From Xylaria sp. FL1777 (Eukaryota; Ascomycota; Sordariomycetes; Xylariales; Xylariaceae): a DNA stretch of 64,000 nucleotides. Made by a program: the position numbers and the translations under genes. Below the pieces are notes generated by a model, which searched no databases, was not told where the DNA came from, and was given only the letters and a program-made list of their open reading frames with translations. Positions 1 to 12,304 of the stretch are shown piece after piece. The stretch spans positions 1-64,000 of the forward strand of contig MU400528.1 in assembly GCA_022578965.1 (NCBI GenBank), read 5' to 3'. Every line of letters begins with the position of its first letter. Position 1 is the stretch's first letter.

Positions 1-64
<64 letters not shown>
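1..64. repeat. poly-T run at window edge
   Basis: The first 64 bases are uninterrupted T and the run may continue beyond the window. It lies at the low-coordinate side of the AT-rich block. It could be the poly(A) tail of a minus-strand non-LTR element, a slipped homopolymer, or an assembly artefact; the sequence alone does not decide. Confidence 0.7.
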
Positions 65-66
<2 letters not shown>

Positions 67-2649
67 CTGCTGCTAAATAATTAGTTTTAGCTATACATTT
101 TATTACTGCTATTCTTATACTTATTTTACATTTTTTCTGCCTTTTTTTTAATTATTATTTGTATTATAATTATACTGCTTAAACTTGCAGTAGTTAAGGG
201 TAGTACACATAAACGCAGTTGTAGTTAAGGCTATAGTTATAAACGTAAACGTGGAAAATTATTATAACTTGCTTTATGCTTAAATTTATCTAAAAATAAG
301 TCCGATTTTACTGTAAAACAAAACTTTAACGAACTTTTTTGCTAGAAGTTTAATAATTTTAGTAATAAAAATAAAAGTTTTAGCAGTTTGCTTTTCTTTT
401 AAAACAGCTTTAATTCTAATAAAGATATAAATACTATTAGGCTTTTTATAGGTTAAAAAAAAAAAAATAAAAATAAAAATAAAAATAATTTTAACTTTAT
501 AAATCCTAAAGAAAATCTAAATGCTAGCTTGCGCAATTTTAATATAAATAATGCAAAAAATAAGTTTGATTTTAATGCAAATATTAAAGTTTTTATGCTG
601 TTTAAGCGTTAGCTTGTTTTTGTTGTAACTTTTGTTTGCAAACTTTGCAAACAAACTACTAAAGCTAAAAACAAAAAGTATAAAACTATTAAAAAAGCAA
701 TAGTTCTAGGTGGTTTATTAGTGTATTAGCTTTGTTTTAAGCGTTTTAAAGAAGCATTTTAGCTAAAGAATAGCTTGCTTTTAAATGTAGTTTGCAAATT
801 TAAAAACTTAAAAATAATAGCTTATATAAGCTATATAAATAGCTATACTTTATGCAAGCTTATAAGTTAATTTATATTTATTTTAGATTAGTTTTATTAA
901 TAAGTTAACTATTTATTATATTATATTTTAATATAATGCGTATTTAAAAGTTATTAAACTAGTTTGTTTATTTTTTTGTTCTTTAGAAAAACAACTATAA
1001 GAAAGTCGTTATAAATAAAAATTGCGCTATTATTTAAAAAACTTCGAACAATTATTATGTTAACTTTATAGCTATATAGTTTTGCTTTTTAAAGGCATTT
1101 TTATGTTTTTTGTTAATTTATAAAGCTTAGTTCTAATTAATTAGCAAAGTTAGCAACATAAAAGTAAATAGTTTTATTTTTATTTTGTATAAAGTTTAGC
1201 TAATAATTAGTAATGCAAAAATATTATGCTAAATATAAGCATTTAGTAGCAAAGCGTAAATTTTTAGCTTGCTAAGCTATTAAGCCTTTTTGTATAAGCG
1301 CTATAAGTAGCTTTATTTAAACTAATTTTATAAAATTTTTTAACAGGATTAAAATTATTTTTAATGCTAGCAATATGCTTGTTTAACTGCACTTAAAGTG
1401 CAAGTTATAAACTATAAATATATAGCCTAAAAAGCTGCTTTTATTTTTTTTAAAAAAGATATGCATAAAGCTATATTAATTATTGCTAATAAGCATAAAT
1501 AAAAGTATTTAGTTAGCTTTTTTTAACATAAAGATGTTTTAAAGTTTAATGATTAGTATTTTAAGGCTTTTTTATAAAAATATTATAATTTGTTTGTAGC
1601 GTTTTTGTGTGTAGCTTATTAGTAAAGCGCAAATATTTTAGAACTTAAAGCAATAAATATAATTCTTATTATATAATTAAAAACAAAAAAATAACTAGTT
1701 AGTATATATAACGTATTTAAGCTTTAGTTTATAGCTAAATTAATAATAGATTAGTATTATTTTGTTAGCTTAATAGTTTTATTTTTTTTTTATAACTTAA
1801 GCGTTTTTTAAAGTTTTTAATTATTTTAAAAGCTATAATGTTAGTAGTAAGTACTTACTGATTATACTTAGTTAGCTAGCTTTTTTACTTAATAAAATAA
1901 TATTTTTTTTTATTATAAGTTATTTTACTTATTATATTTTTAACCTTTTATTTTTTTAACTTATTTTTAAGGTTTAGTATAAGTAAACTATATTTATGTT
2001 TAGTTTTTTAAAGCTTAAGCAGCTAAATTAAGAAAACAGAATAAAAACAGCTATATTGTTTTAGGAAATTAATATAATATGCTTGTAAACTAACTATAAA
2101 AAAAATTCAGAAAGGTTTAATAAACTTAAGTGCTAACTTTTTATTTTTAAACTTGATATTTTTTATTAATAGTGCTATTAAGTTTTTAGTTTTAAAGGTT
2201 ATAGGTTTATGCTTATTGTTGTAGTATTTTGTATATTTATTAGTTATGATTTGTTATTGCTTTATTATTTTATTTTTAATGGTTTATAACTTGTTAAAAC
2301 GTTTTTGTATAGCTAGAATTTTTTTTAATGTAAAGTTGTCTTTAATAAACAAACGGAATTTTAGCATATAACTATATAAAGCTTTAAAAAGTAATTGTTT
2401 AGTTATAAAATTAATAGCAGAATTTATAGTAAAAAAGGCTTAAGGTAAAAGTTAAGGCTAATTAGTTTGTTTACTATTTATAAAGCACTTAAAATAGCTT
2501 TTAATTATTTAGTTTATTTGTTTTGTTTATTTATTAGTTTTAAGATAAAATGTTACTAAAAGCCTTTGCTTAACTTTTAAGTAATAGCATAAATTAAACT
2601 AAAATTAACTAGTAAAAATAAAGCTTTTATTAAAAATAATGCTTTTTAA

Positions 2650-4625
2650 GCTATTATAAATATATTTAATTTTATAGTAAAATAAAACTGCTAGCTTAAT
2701 TAAAGTTATAGTAGTATTAACTAAGAATAAGTATATAAGCTTAGTAAATCTGTTTATAATAACAAAAATAGTATTAACTAGTTTTTTTTTATAAAAGATT
2801 TTTAGTAAACCTGTAATAAAGTTTATAAATAGCTTTTATATAAGTTTATTAAGTATTAGCAAAGCGTTAAGTTTACTGTATTTTTAGTAATGTTTTGCTT
2901 TAGTTCTAAAGCAAATTATATAGCTTTATATATACTTTTTAATATCTAGTTTTATATTGCTTTAGTAAAACTTTTGTTATAGTAGTTCTAAAGTGTAGCT
3001 TTAGCTAAAATGTTTAGCTAAAGAATTATTATAGTATAGCTTAATAAGTTAAAAATATATAGCTTTTTTAAAAAAAATATAGATTTTGTTTCTGTAATAA
3101 ATTAAGGATTTTTTTATTGATTATTAAAGATTTGTAAGCTTTTTTGCCTTTAATTGTTTTATAATTGTACGGCATTTAGGGTTTTTTTTTTGAACTTTTT
3201 AGATAAGGTTTTTTAGCTTTTTAGAAGCTTTTGGATTTTTTAATTTTTTTAAGCTTGCAGCTATTTATATATGCAAACGTATAACTGCTTAAATAAAAAG
3301 GGCTTTTTTAGCAAGTATAGCTTTAAGGTATAAAGCTTTAGCTTAAGCACTAAAGTATAAATTAAGAACTTTAACTTGCTATGTTATTATAACTTTTTTT
3401 TTTAACGTTAAGAAAATGTTAATATTACTAGGCAAAACAGCTATATAATTAAAACAACGCAAAAGAAAATTAGCTTTGTTTTTTTTGCTTGCTTAATATT
3501 TAATAATAAAATTAAAAAAAGCTAATAATAAACATTAATAAGCTTGCTTTTTATTAAGCTTTAGCGTTTTTATAAATGCTTAAAAGTTAGTATAGTTAAT
3601 TAATACTTTAACTAGTAAATTGCTTTTTTATAAATAATGCTGTTAATGCTTAAAGCAATTTACTATTGTAAGCATTTTTTAGTTAAGTATATTATACTGC
3701 ATTTTTTTTTTAAATAGCTTTTAAAAATAAAATATAACTAGTTTAAAAATGCTTTAATTATTTTGCTAGAATAAATTTTTTGCAAAAGCTACCTTAAAAA
3801 AATTAGTTTTTAGCAATATTTGTTTTTTGAGGTTAAAATATATAAGGAAAATAGCTTGCTTAAATATATTTTAAAGGTTTTTAAAAGCTTTTTTTTTAAA
3901 ACTATTTAAAAAAATTTAACTTTTTTTTGTTTTTATTACGTTTTTTTTTAAATACTTAAACAAAAGCGCAGCAATATAAAAATATCTGTTTATAAAACAG
4001 CAGTAAAAATTGCAAAACTTTAAAAATTGTTATAGCGCTTAATAAGTATTTAATATAAGCTATTGCTAAATAATGTTTATATATAAAAAGTTTATTTTGA
4101 TTTTTTAGCTAAAAATAATATAACTTAAAAATTTGATCTTTTTTTAATAAAATTAGCACTTAAATAGCTTAGCATATAGTTTTGCTTTTTATAGCTTTTT
4201 AATAATATTTTAAACATGTTTTATATAAGAATTTTTATTTAAGAAAAAAATAAGCATATTATTAAAATATATAATGCAAAATATATTTATTATATTATTA
4301 AGTGCTTTTTATATATAACTTTAAAAAGTAATAAAAGCATTTAATAAACTTATAAGTATAACTAGAAATTTATAGTAGCTATAGTATATATAAAACGCTG
4401 TTTTTTATTTATTTTTTTCTTAAATGCGTAAATAATAATAAGCGTTTTTAAAGTTAATTTTGCTAAAGATTTTAGCTTTTAAAATTTTATTAAGCAGCTT
4501 TAAAATAAGTAGTAAAATATATTAATTTTTGCATATAATTTAATTAAGTTTTTTATAGTTTATATATAAGCATAAGCTTTTATTTTTCTTAGGTATAAAA
4601 AGAATTAAAGCGCTAGTAAAACTAG
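2650..4625 (-). mobile_element. Ty3/Gypsy retrotransposon pol relic, RIP-inactivated
   Basis: Translating the minus strand through stops gives a clear Gypsy reverse transcriptase. ILFIPKKNKSLCLYINYKKL (about 4566-4610) corresponds to the family LFVxKKDGxLRxCVDYRxLN block. AKIFSKINFKNAYY follows (about 4440-4478), then KTAFYIYYSYYKFLV (about 4365-4405), YFNNMLIFF (4243-4269) at the YxDD active site, and LYAKLFKC (about 4156-4180). Further along the same strand, FINFITGLLKIF and FVIINRFTKLIYL (about 2720-2860) match the DFITGLP and VVDRFTKxAHF blocks of a Gypsy integrase core. The order RT then integrase is that of Ty3/Gypsy, not Ty1/Copia. Many in-frame stops are present, and Asp codons of both enzymes read as Asn, as expected of G-to-A changes. 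RNase H should lie between the two domains but was not traced. Gag and LTRs were not resolved. Confidence 0.85.
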
Positions 4626-7600
4626 TAAACTTTTTAATTTTTTTTGCTTTTAGTATTTTATTAAGCTATTTTTGTAGTTCTTTTAGCTTATTTTAAGCTA
4701 ATAGGTATATAAAAAAATAAAGTATAACTGCGTTTTTTTTTAGCTTAATAGCAAGGTTTTTTTGCTTTAATTATAGCAATATGTTTGTTTTGCTAGTATT
4801 AAAAAACTTAAATAAGTTATAAAACTTTTTTAGAATTGCTGTAAAATTAAAGTAACTAGGGCTTTTTTTTAACTTTTTAAGCTATATAAGTTTAAGTAGT
4901 TAAATAATAGTATAGTAGCAAGCCTAGTTTTAGCAAGCTTTTGCGAACTTAGTTAAGCTAAATATTTTTATTTAAAAGCAGCATAATTTAAAAAACTATT
5001 AATTAGTGCTTAAATTTAGTATAATTTCTTTATTTTTTAAGGTAGTTTAAAATAATAAAAAAAAGCTGCCTTTAAAGCAATAGTTATAATTAATAGCTAT
5101 GTATACACGCTTAATTCTGCAAGTAATACTGCAATTATTAGTTAATTTGCAAACAACTTAATAAGCTTTATAAGTAAAAAATTTACTTTTAGTAGCATAC
5201 TATAATATAAGTATACAAAAAAATGCTTGCTATAATTTATAATAAAAAGCAAAAATAAAACTAATATAATTATATTTAGCGCATAAATTAAGATTAATAT
5301 AAGTTTTAATAGATAGTTTTGTAAAGCTAACAGAATAAATAGTATAAAAAGTATAAAAACAGCATAAAATAAGTATATAAAGTAATAACTTTAGCTTAAA
5401 ACTTATAGCTAGTATAATTAGTGCTAAGCTTACTACTTGTTTTTTAAGTTATAATATTATAGCTTTTATAAAAAAAATATATAAAACTTTAATTGCTGTT
5501 TTTAGTCTTTTTTATTTATGTTTTAATTTTTATTCACTTAAATTTTTTAAATAGTTTATTTTTAAGTAGTGTTACTATTATAGCTAGTATAGCTACTAGA
5601 TTTATTGTTTTTATTATTACTATTATTATTATTACTTTTAAGCTAAAAGCAATTAAAAGCAATATAGCCGAGTTATTTATAGCTATAGCAAATAAAGTTC
5701 TTATAAAGGTTTAAATTTAAACTACTTTTATTGTTGTTTTAAAGTTAATTTAGAAAAGTTCTAAAAGTATAACGGTTTTCTAAAGTATAAGTATTATTAT
5801 TATTACTTTAGTTGTTTATATATTTTTAGTTTTAGTACTAGCTATAATCTTTATTATTATTGCTTTTATAGTATTAGTTTTAGTTTTTATAGCTATTATT
5901 GCTTTTATAGAATTTTTAGTTATTATTATTATAGCTATTATTATAATTATTGCTTTTGCAAAAATAGTTTTAATTATTAAAATTAGTATTGTTGTTTTTA
6001 CGGTTAATGTTAATATACTAATTACTAGTTTAGTTTTGCTTAATATTTAAGGTTAATTTACTAATAATTTAGGTAATGTTTAACTTTGGTTTTTTTTTAC
6101 TGCAGTTTAAGCGTTATTTTTTAGTTATTAGTTTTTAGTATTATTATGCAGTATTAATTATATTAGCTTGTATAATTAGCAGTAAGTTATAGTAGTTTAT
6201 TAGCTTTTGCTAAAGTAGTATACTTAGTTTTTAGTAATATAATAAGGCTTTTTTACTTTTGTTTTAGTAAACATTTTAAAGTTTAATGCTAACAAAGTAT
6301 TAATTAAACAGTTTTGAGTTTTAGTTAGCTTATTAACTTGCTTGTTTTAATTGTACGCTTATATTAGCTTATAAAAAAGCAAACTGCTTAAGCAAAGTTT
6401 TAGTTTAGTTTAAAAATACTTTTTAGTTAGTTTTAAATTGTTTTTTTTTTAGGGTTAATAATTTTTATAATGCTAATTAATAAGCATTTTTATAGTTTTA
6501 GTTTATATTGCTATGCGTGTATAAAATCTTGTTTTTATTATAATAGAATTTTTAATTAGCTTTTTTGAAAATAGTTTAAAGTTTTTTTACTTATTTTAGC
6601 TAGCATTAATAAATAAATTTTATGCTAAAAAAGTTATAGTTAAACTTTAATAGTTAGCTAAAATTAGCATTTTTAAATAAGTAGCACTAATAGTAATATA
6701 AGCAATTTTAATATAATTAGTGTTTAGGTTTTCTTTAATTATACTTTTTATTAAAGCTAAAGAATAAAAAGTTGTTATTATTACTAGGATTTTTATGTTT
6801 TTGTTTTTAATTTAAGTTGTAAGATCGTTTTTTAAAGTTTAAAAGGTTTTCTTGTTTTTTTAGAAATGTTGTTTTTTAGTTTTTTCGTTTATTTAATTGT
6901 AAAATAAAAATAGTACAAGCTATTTTTGATTTTAAAGCAACTTGTTTGCTTTTATTTTTTTGCTACGTAACTTGCTGCTTTAGCTTTTTAATTTTAGCTA
7001 AAAGCTATGCAATTTATGTTTATAATAGTTAAATATTAATACTTAAAGCATTAAGTAATTGTTGTTTGCTTAAGCTTAGTTCTAGAGATAATTTGTGCTA
7101 AGTTTGTTTTTAGTTTATTGTTGAAGTTTGTTTTAAAGAAAAGCTATTAAGAATAGCATTAGCTTATATAGTTAGTTAGTGTCTAGCTATTCTGTAGTAT
7201 AACAAAATATTATAAGTAACTTTATTTTAGAAAGCTTTAAAATTATTACGGAAAGTATAAAACATTAAAAGTTAAGTATAATAATTAATATATTTTTAGT
7301 TTTATAGTAAGTATTTAATAAGACTAAAGCTTGAAGAAAAGAAGAAACTTCTATAAAATGGGTATAAGAAGGATATTTTATATATACATATAACTTGTGA
7401 CATATGCTGAGGTACTTAAGTAGCTTAGTTATGACATTTTTATAAATAGTTTATTTATAAATAATACTAATATAATTTTATAACTTAGATTTATTATTAT
7501 ATTTATAATAAAGCATTATATAAAAAAAAACCTAGCTTTTAAAATTAAAAAAAACATTATATATTAAAACTTTAGCAAGTATAAATAAATAATGCAAAGT

Positions 7601-9560
7601 ATACTAGTTAATAAATTATATAGTATAATAAATAGCTTTAATAGCGCTATAGCTTTTTATATAACGCTTTAAAAAATTATAACTATACTAAAAATACTTT
7701 TAATTTTTGCTATATTATATTTAAACTTAAAATTGTTATATAACTGTTTAATAAAACTAAAAACTACTTAAAAAAAACGCTTTATAATTAATATTATATT
7801 ACTTAAAAAGTTATATAAAAAAAAAAAAATCTTTAAAGTATAATAAATTAATAGTAAAAATAATTTAGTTAATGCATTTATAAAAAAAACACTAAACTAA
7901 GCACTAAAAATTCTAATATTTATAAACTAGCTAATTATATAAATAAAAGCATTTATAAAAAAAAAATAAAAATAACTTTTATATAAATAAATTAAAAAAA
8001 AAAGTTAAAAAAATACTTTTATATAAAAATTGTTATAATAATTATATAATAAATAAAAAAGCAACAAGCAAATATATTTAATTTTAAAAAAAATACTAAA
8101 AACTATAAAATATTATAAATTTTATATTTTTTTTTATATAACTATTCTTTAAGCTATATATAAATGCTTAATATTTCTTTTTATTTTTTTTATTAAACTA
8201 TTATATAATATTTAATTTTTCTTTATTTATTTAAGCATAATAATTATAATAAGCATTATATAATTATTAAACATATATAATATATGTATTACTTTAGAAT
8301 TTTATTACCTATTAATAACCTTAAAATAAAAAGCTTTTATAATTTATATAAGCATTTTAGCTGCATAAAACAATTATAGTGCTATATAATTAAATAAATA
8401 CTACATAAAAATAGCTTTTATAACAAATTATTTAAGCTATAATAAAAGTAATTAAAGCACTATATAAAATTTAAACCTTAATATTAATTAAAAGCATTAA
8501 TATAACTTAAAACTTGTTATTTTTTATATAATAAATAATTATTAATAAACTATTTAAATAATAAGCTATATAAAAAAAAAACAAAAATATATATTTATAT
8601 ATAATAACTAAAAAAACAGTTAATTATTAAAATTACTAATTAATAGTTATATAATATTATAACTATTATTTTAGTTTATAATATAAAGCTAATAATTATT
8701 AATATTATACTATAATAAAATAGCTATTATATAAATATATATATATATATATATAAATATATATATAAAAATAACTAAATATAAAGCTATTATAAATATA
8801 TATATATATATATAAAGCAGCTAATAATAAAATAAGCAGCTATATAAAATAAAAAGTTTAAAAATATAAAAGTAATAAAAAGCACTATAAAATTTAAGCT
8901 TTTTTTATAAATAAAGCTTAGTTTTTATATTTTAATATATTATTAAACTTACTGCTATATAAAAAAAAAACCTTTAATTAACCTTAGTATAAATTGCTTA
9001 TTGCTAATACTTTATTTTATATTATTAGCTAACATTAATTAGCTATATAACAATAAAAATAAAAAACTTTAATTATGCTAGTAATAATTAAACTATATAA
9101 AAGTTTAAATGCTTTATTTAAAAAGCAACTATTTTTAAACTTAAGCTTTATATAACTATAAAATTTAAAAAAAGCAAACATATAAACAACTTTTTTTTTG
9201 CAAAAACTAAAGTATTAAATATTTAACTTTTTATAAAACTATTTTTTTTTATTTTTTTTAAATAGCATTATATAAAAAGAATTATAACTAAAAAAAAAGT
9301 AGCTAGTATTAAAATAACTAGTTATTAGTTATAACTTTTATATATAATATATATAATAAGTTTTGCATAAAAACCACTTTATATAAAAGCTATTACATAA
9401 ACTAAAGTAATCTTAATATTAGCTTAGCTCGTATGCTAGCAAAATTCTTATACATAAAAAAAAACCTTTGTTTTATACAAACTTTTTTTTCTTTTAAACA
9501 TACAAAATATAAACAGCTTACAATACAAAGATTATTATACTCTATTTTAGCACATATGTA

Positions 9561-11371
9561 TTAAACATACGATCATACAAAGCCTATTCAACAGGTACTA
9601 ATATTTATAACGCCACATTCCCACAAGTACATTCTCAGAAATATAAAAATCGTCAACTTCAACAGCGCTTTACGTACAATTTCCTCGACATCCGCTTCGT
9701 AAAGTTCCTTCGGACTTTTATGTGAAAAGGAATAGCCGCCTACTAAATCACTACTATGTGTGTGAAATCGTGATTCATGCTTAGGTGCAGGAACTCCCTA
9801 ATTTTTTTTCTCTCCTTCCCATTCGTCGACAGCCCAGGGCAGAATTCCCAATGATAAGAATGTCGTTTAGCCACCGGCTATAAAAAAAAATCTTAAAAGC
9901 GTAAAGGGGAACAAACACGTTGTGTCTAGGTCAGCAACACCAGTCCAAATCTACTCTCACTCAACTGAAAGGCGACAACATGTGCAATTCTGAATAGTAG
10001 TTAAGTACCATATGTAACTTATTACCTTATCTAACAAAACAGACAATAAGTACCTAGTTTTCACCAATAACATGAGTGAGCGTGAAGTAAGCGGCACGAG
10101 GGTGACGATCCCTTCCGTCTCAGGCAGAATCATTTTTTCGGCTATCGATCGGACCGCAGCCGGGCCAGCCCGGCAATTCTACCCATTTATGTACAGTATC
10201 CAGATAGATGGATCTAGGTACAGTATCTAACATGCAAGATAGAACCACGTGGTGATCTAGATAGACTACTGAGTCAGACTACTAATCTTGAAGAACCACT
10301 ATTACCATGTGTCTCTGTAAGATCCTAACCCACCTTATAATACTGGGCATTACACTGCCTACCTCCTGCGTCTACTATTGGGTACCTATAATCGACGACA
10401 TCGATAGCTGTCTTTCAGCTTCATCCAGGAAGGGAGCAAGAAATTCTCTTCTCCAACATCTCCTCCACCGCCACATACGGGGTCTTATGCAGACCTCCTT
10501 TTTAAAGTGATGGAAAGCGAAAACTAACCCTAACAATCAATACCAAACATCCTTTCATGAAAGAGTTCGTGAATAAAACAACCCAACGATACCGAAGTCG
10601 TGTTCACGACAAGTATGATATCGGTATTTACTTCGGGAATACCAGTAACCCGCAACGAGCCCTCTGTAATTGAGCATAAGATTTCTCTGCGCAGAAATAC
10701 GAAGTTTTCTAAATGACTAATGAGCGTACAATACGAGAAAATCGACCAAAAGCGAATTAATGGAAAGGGCAAACTGGGGCCACTACCAGAATCCGACGTA
10801 TATATCTAACTGAAAACCCAGGTTGAACACAGCTGTCTAGGCTTCTTCACAAACGGCCGAATATGCATTTGTTAAATTACCACACGCGGATTGTATGAAG
10901 GGAGGAGAAAAATTACGAGGGAGTGTAGCACGACTGTCTCCCTTGCTTTTCCTGAGCAGGGTATATAACCAGAAAATTCTACGAGCAGAAGGAAAGCACA
11001 CACGAGAACCTAACCATTCAAGCAAGCCTGATTTGGAGAGACGACGATTGATCGACATATTCCTAGGGGAAACACTAGAATATACAAAAACCACGCGCCA
11101 TATCCCTTATATATCAGTTATTACCTCCTCATCAACACCCTCCTTTTCATCTGTCGATTATACACCTCCCCACAAGCTGATGGGTCGGGTCTAACATTGG
11201 ATTATGGTTTTGACAGCGCCATTAGCATGTTAATTGACATATGCAACCTCCTCTACACCGAATCAAGAAATTCCATTGGTAACTTTTCCTGAAGCAGACG
11301 CGAACGTAAACTCGTCGTACTGGCTACCAAGTCCTCTCTTTTGAAAATTACAGGCAATGCCGTCAAGCAGA
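9561..11371. other. intergenic, no gene recognised
   Basis: Composition is normal again but no conserved family is recognisable. Several ORFs of 67-99 codons occur on both strands and overlap each other (10307-11194). They lack domains and consistent splice signals, and I treat them as chance. Confidence 0.5.
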
Positions 11372-12304
11372 TTACAGAGCAAGAGCCGCGGCCATCAGAC
11401 CGAGAGCGAGACCGGCACCGGCACGAGCTGCACCAGCAGTAGGGAGCGTCGAAGAAGCGGTGGTTGAGGTGGCGGGGGTGCCACTGGAGCTCTTAGAGAC
11501 AGTAGGGGTCTCAGTGACGATGACAACAGGAGTCGTCAAGGTCGTCAAGGTCGAGGCCGCGGTGGTCGACTTCACGCTTTTGGTGCTGGATGTCGCAGTA
11601 GCAGATGTAGTCGAGTTGAACCCCTTGGTCGGGTAAAGAGAAGGGCTGGTTGAAGCAGTGGTGCTGGTCGTCGGGTAGCCACTAGTAGAAACGGAGATGC
11701 TGCTCGTAGGGTAGCCACTAGCCGACGCACTGGAGCTGACGCTTGTTGAGGTGCTGTCGCACTGTAACGACAAGTCAGCACTTCCACTTTATCCTTTGAA
11801 CGTCGGCCGAGCGGCAGCGCGACTTAGGTGGCTAGGAGCGAATGAGCTCGGAGATTTCACTTACCGAGGGGCCCTTGATCTCGAAGGGGAACGAGTACTG
11901 GAAAGTCGCACCCTTGGTGGCATCGTCGGTGATCTTGAGGCCATAAGTCTTGTCCGTGCCGAGAGAGCAGTCGACTTTCCAGGCGTAGGACTCAGTCTCA
12001 ACATTGACGCCACCTACAAGCCCCTGGTTAGTGATCCGCTATCTAACTATGTAGATCACAGTTCCGACTTACTGGCGATGGGATCCAAGACCACGAGAGT
12101 CGTGGGGTCGTTGCCACCCATCAGCGAGATGGTGGCAGGACCGGTGAACTTGCCGGCACTCCATTTGATGGTGTAGGTCTTGCCAGCGGGAACAATCTCG
12201 CCCTTCCCAGGAGCGCTCACAACAGCGTATCCCGGGGTGGCGTCCTGAGCGAAAGCCGAGGCGGCAAAAGCCAGGACGGAGGCGATGAGAGTAGAAGAAC
12301 GCAT
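11372..12304 (-). CDS. GPI-anchored Ser/Thr-rich cell-wall protein, Kre9/Knh1-like N-terminal domain
   Basis: Three exons: 12304-12073, 12013-11865 and 11761-11372, giving 256 aa. The introns are GTAAGT...TAG (59 nt) and GTAAGT...CAG (103 nt), and the phases agree. Residues 1-17 form a signal peptide ending AFAQ. Residues 20 to about 125 resemble the Kre9/Knh1 N-terminal-like domain of Ser-Thr-rich GPI-anchored membrane proteins (PF10342 type), with the pattern APGKGE.VPAGKTYTIKW, a WKVDC segment and a closing QYSFPFEI. The rest is Ser/Thr/Ala-rich with SGYPT repeats, and a hydrophobic tail (AGLALGLMAAALAL) fits a GPI-attachment signal. It probably sits in the plasma membrane or cell wall; the molecular function of this family is poorly known. 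It is the first recognisable gene after the AT-rich block. Confidence 0.85.

Larger units (their letters stand above)
1..9560. repeat. AT-rich, RIP-like degraded repeat block
   Basis: Nearly all bases are A or T, every frame is full of stops, and (TA)n runs occur (for example 8735-8765 and 8795-8815). The remaining G and C lie mostly in GpC and ApC steps such as agct, gcaa and aact. This is the signature of repeats mutated by RIP in filamentous ascomycetes (established knowledge). A Gypsy pol relic is readable on the minus strand within the block, described separately. The one ORF longer than 70 codons (5493-5714) translates to low-complexity I/F/L sequence and is not a gene. Composition becomes normal at about 9400-9600. 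LTR borders and target-site duplications could not be identified, so more than one element may be present; 7440-9560 may be a separate relic. Confidence 0.85.

Noticed and set aside
630..700. C-x2-C stretch (VCKLCKQTTK) reminiscent of a BED zinc finger of hAT elements
   Set aside because: One short motif in AT-rich sequence; no transposase core could be followed.
5493..5714. 73-codon ORF in the AT block
   Set aside because: Low-complexity I/F/L/T translation in heavily mutated AT-rich DNA; chance ORF.
10530..11194. Overlapping ORFs on both strands
   Set aside because: Mutually overlapping, no domains, no splice context.
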